This document shows, piece after piece, positions 6,057-6,125 of a stretch of DNA of 6,125 nt. Every line of letters starts with the position of its first letter. Positions within the stretch are counted from its first letter, which is position 1. This DNA is from CAYTMY01 sp964618075 (GTDB lineage: Bacteria > Bacillota > Clostridia > Eubacteriales > Anaerofustaceae). The translations under genes and the position numbers were made by a program. Below the pieces are notes generated by a model that was not told the DNA's origin, did no database searches, and was given only the letters and a program-made list of their open reading frames with translations. Location: positions 1 to 6,125 of the forward strand of contig CAZTZO010000044.1 of the NCBI GenBank assembly GCA_964618075.1. The letters are read 5' to 3'.

Positions 6057-6065
6057 TGTTATTAT
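6037..6065 (+). promoter_or_regulatory. Near-consensus sigma-A promoter for a gene beyond the right edge
   Basis: A perfect -35 TTGACA (6037-6042), a 17-nt spacer, and a -10 TATTAT (6060-6065, five of six) preceded by TG at 6057-6058, an extended -10. A T-rich stretch follows the -35. The predicted start is near 6072. No ribosome-binding site or long frame begins in the remaining 54 nt, so the window ends inside the 5' leader of the next transcript. Confidence 0.8.
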
Positions 6066-6125
6066 CCTTTTGTATTCTGAATGAACGATTGATCTCACAT
6101 ATTATGTAAGTCAGTACGATTCGAT

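Noticed and set aside
1..6125. CRISPR array, tRNA or rRNA genes, insertion sequence, prophage or defence genes
   Set aside because: I saw no regularly spaced repeats, tRNA-like arms, transposase frames or foreign-looking genes; nearly all the sequence is accounted for by known housekeeping genes.

Overview
The window looks like ordinary chromosomal housekeeping DNA from a low-to-moderate GC, Gram-positive (Firmicutes, most likely clostridial) bacterium. The grounds are strong AGGAGG-type Shine-Dalgarno sites, AT-rich intergenic DNA, many AGA and ATA codons, an HslV of the Firmicutes ATT type, the end of a SpoIIQ-like M23 domain typical of spore formers, and the order rpsB-tsf-pyrH-frr. I cannot name a genus. 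All intact genes are on the + strand.

Layout. Positions 1-428 hold the 3' part of an M23 (LytM) zinc peptidase domain. Its 5' end is broken by an in-frame stop and has no usable start. A clear intrinsic terminator follows (447-482). After about 290 bp of AT-rich DNA with a candidate extended -10 promoter come hslV (719-1267) and hslU (1271-2665), 3 nt apart, which encode the two-part HslVU (ClpQY) ATP-dependent protease. A 198-bp gap then holds a good promoter and a 136-nt leader that folds into two stem-loop units, ahead of rpsB (2864-3691, ribosomal protein S2) and tsf (3728-4624, EF-Ts). A hairpin with a U tract (4635-4662) separates tsf from pyrH (4697-5401, UMP kinase), which is tightly followed by frr (5413-5970, ribosome recycling factor). 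A perfect 17-bp hairpin (5971-6007) ends the operon. The last 118 bp hold a near-consensus promoter (TTGACA, 17 nt, TGtTATTAT) whose gene lies beyond the window.

How the genes work together. rpsB, tsf and frr serve translation: small-subunit assembly, EF-Tu recycling and post-termination ribosome recycling. pyrH supplies UDP for pyrimidine nucleotides. HslVU degrades selected or damaged proteins. The likely control points are the rpsB leader, which may be a site of S2 feedback, and the tsf/pyrH terminator, which would lower pyrH-frr expression relative to rpsB-tsf.

I found no previously undescribed multi-gene system. The items most worth a second look are the rpsB leader fold, the promoter at the right edge with an inverted repeat around its -35 box, the broken SpoIIQ-like gene at the left edge, and the absence of codY between hslU and rpsB.
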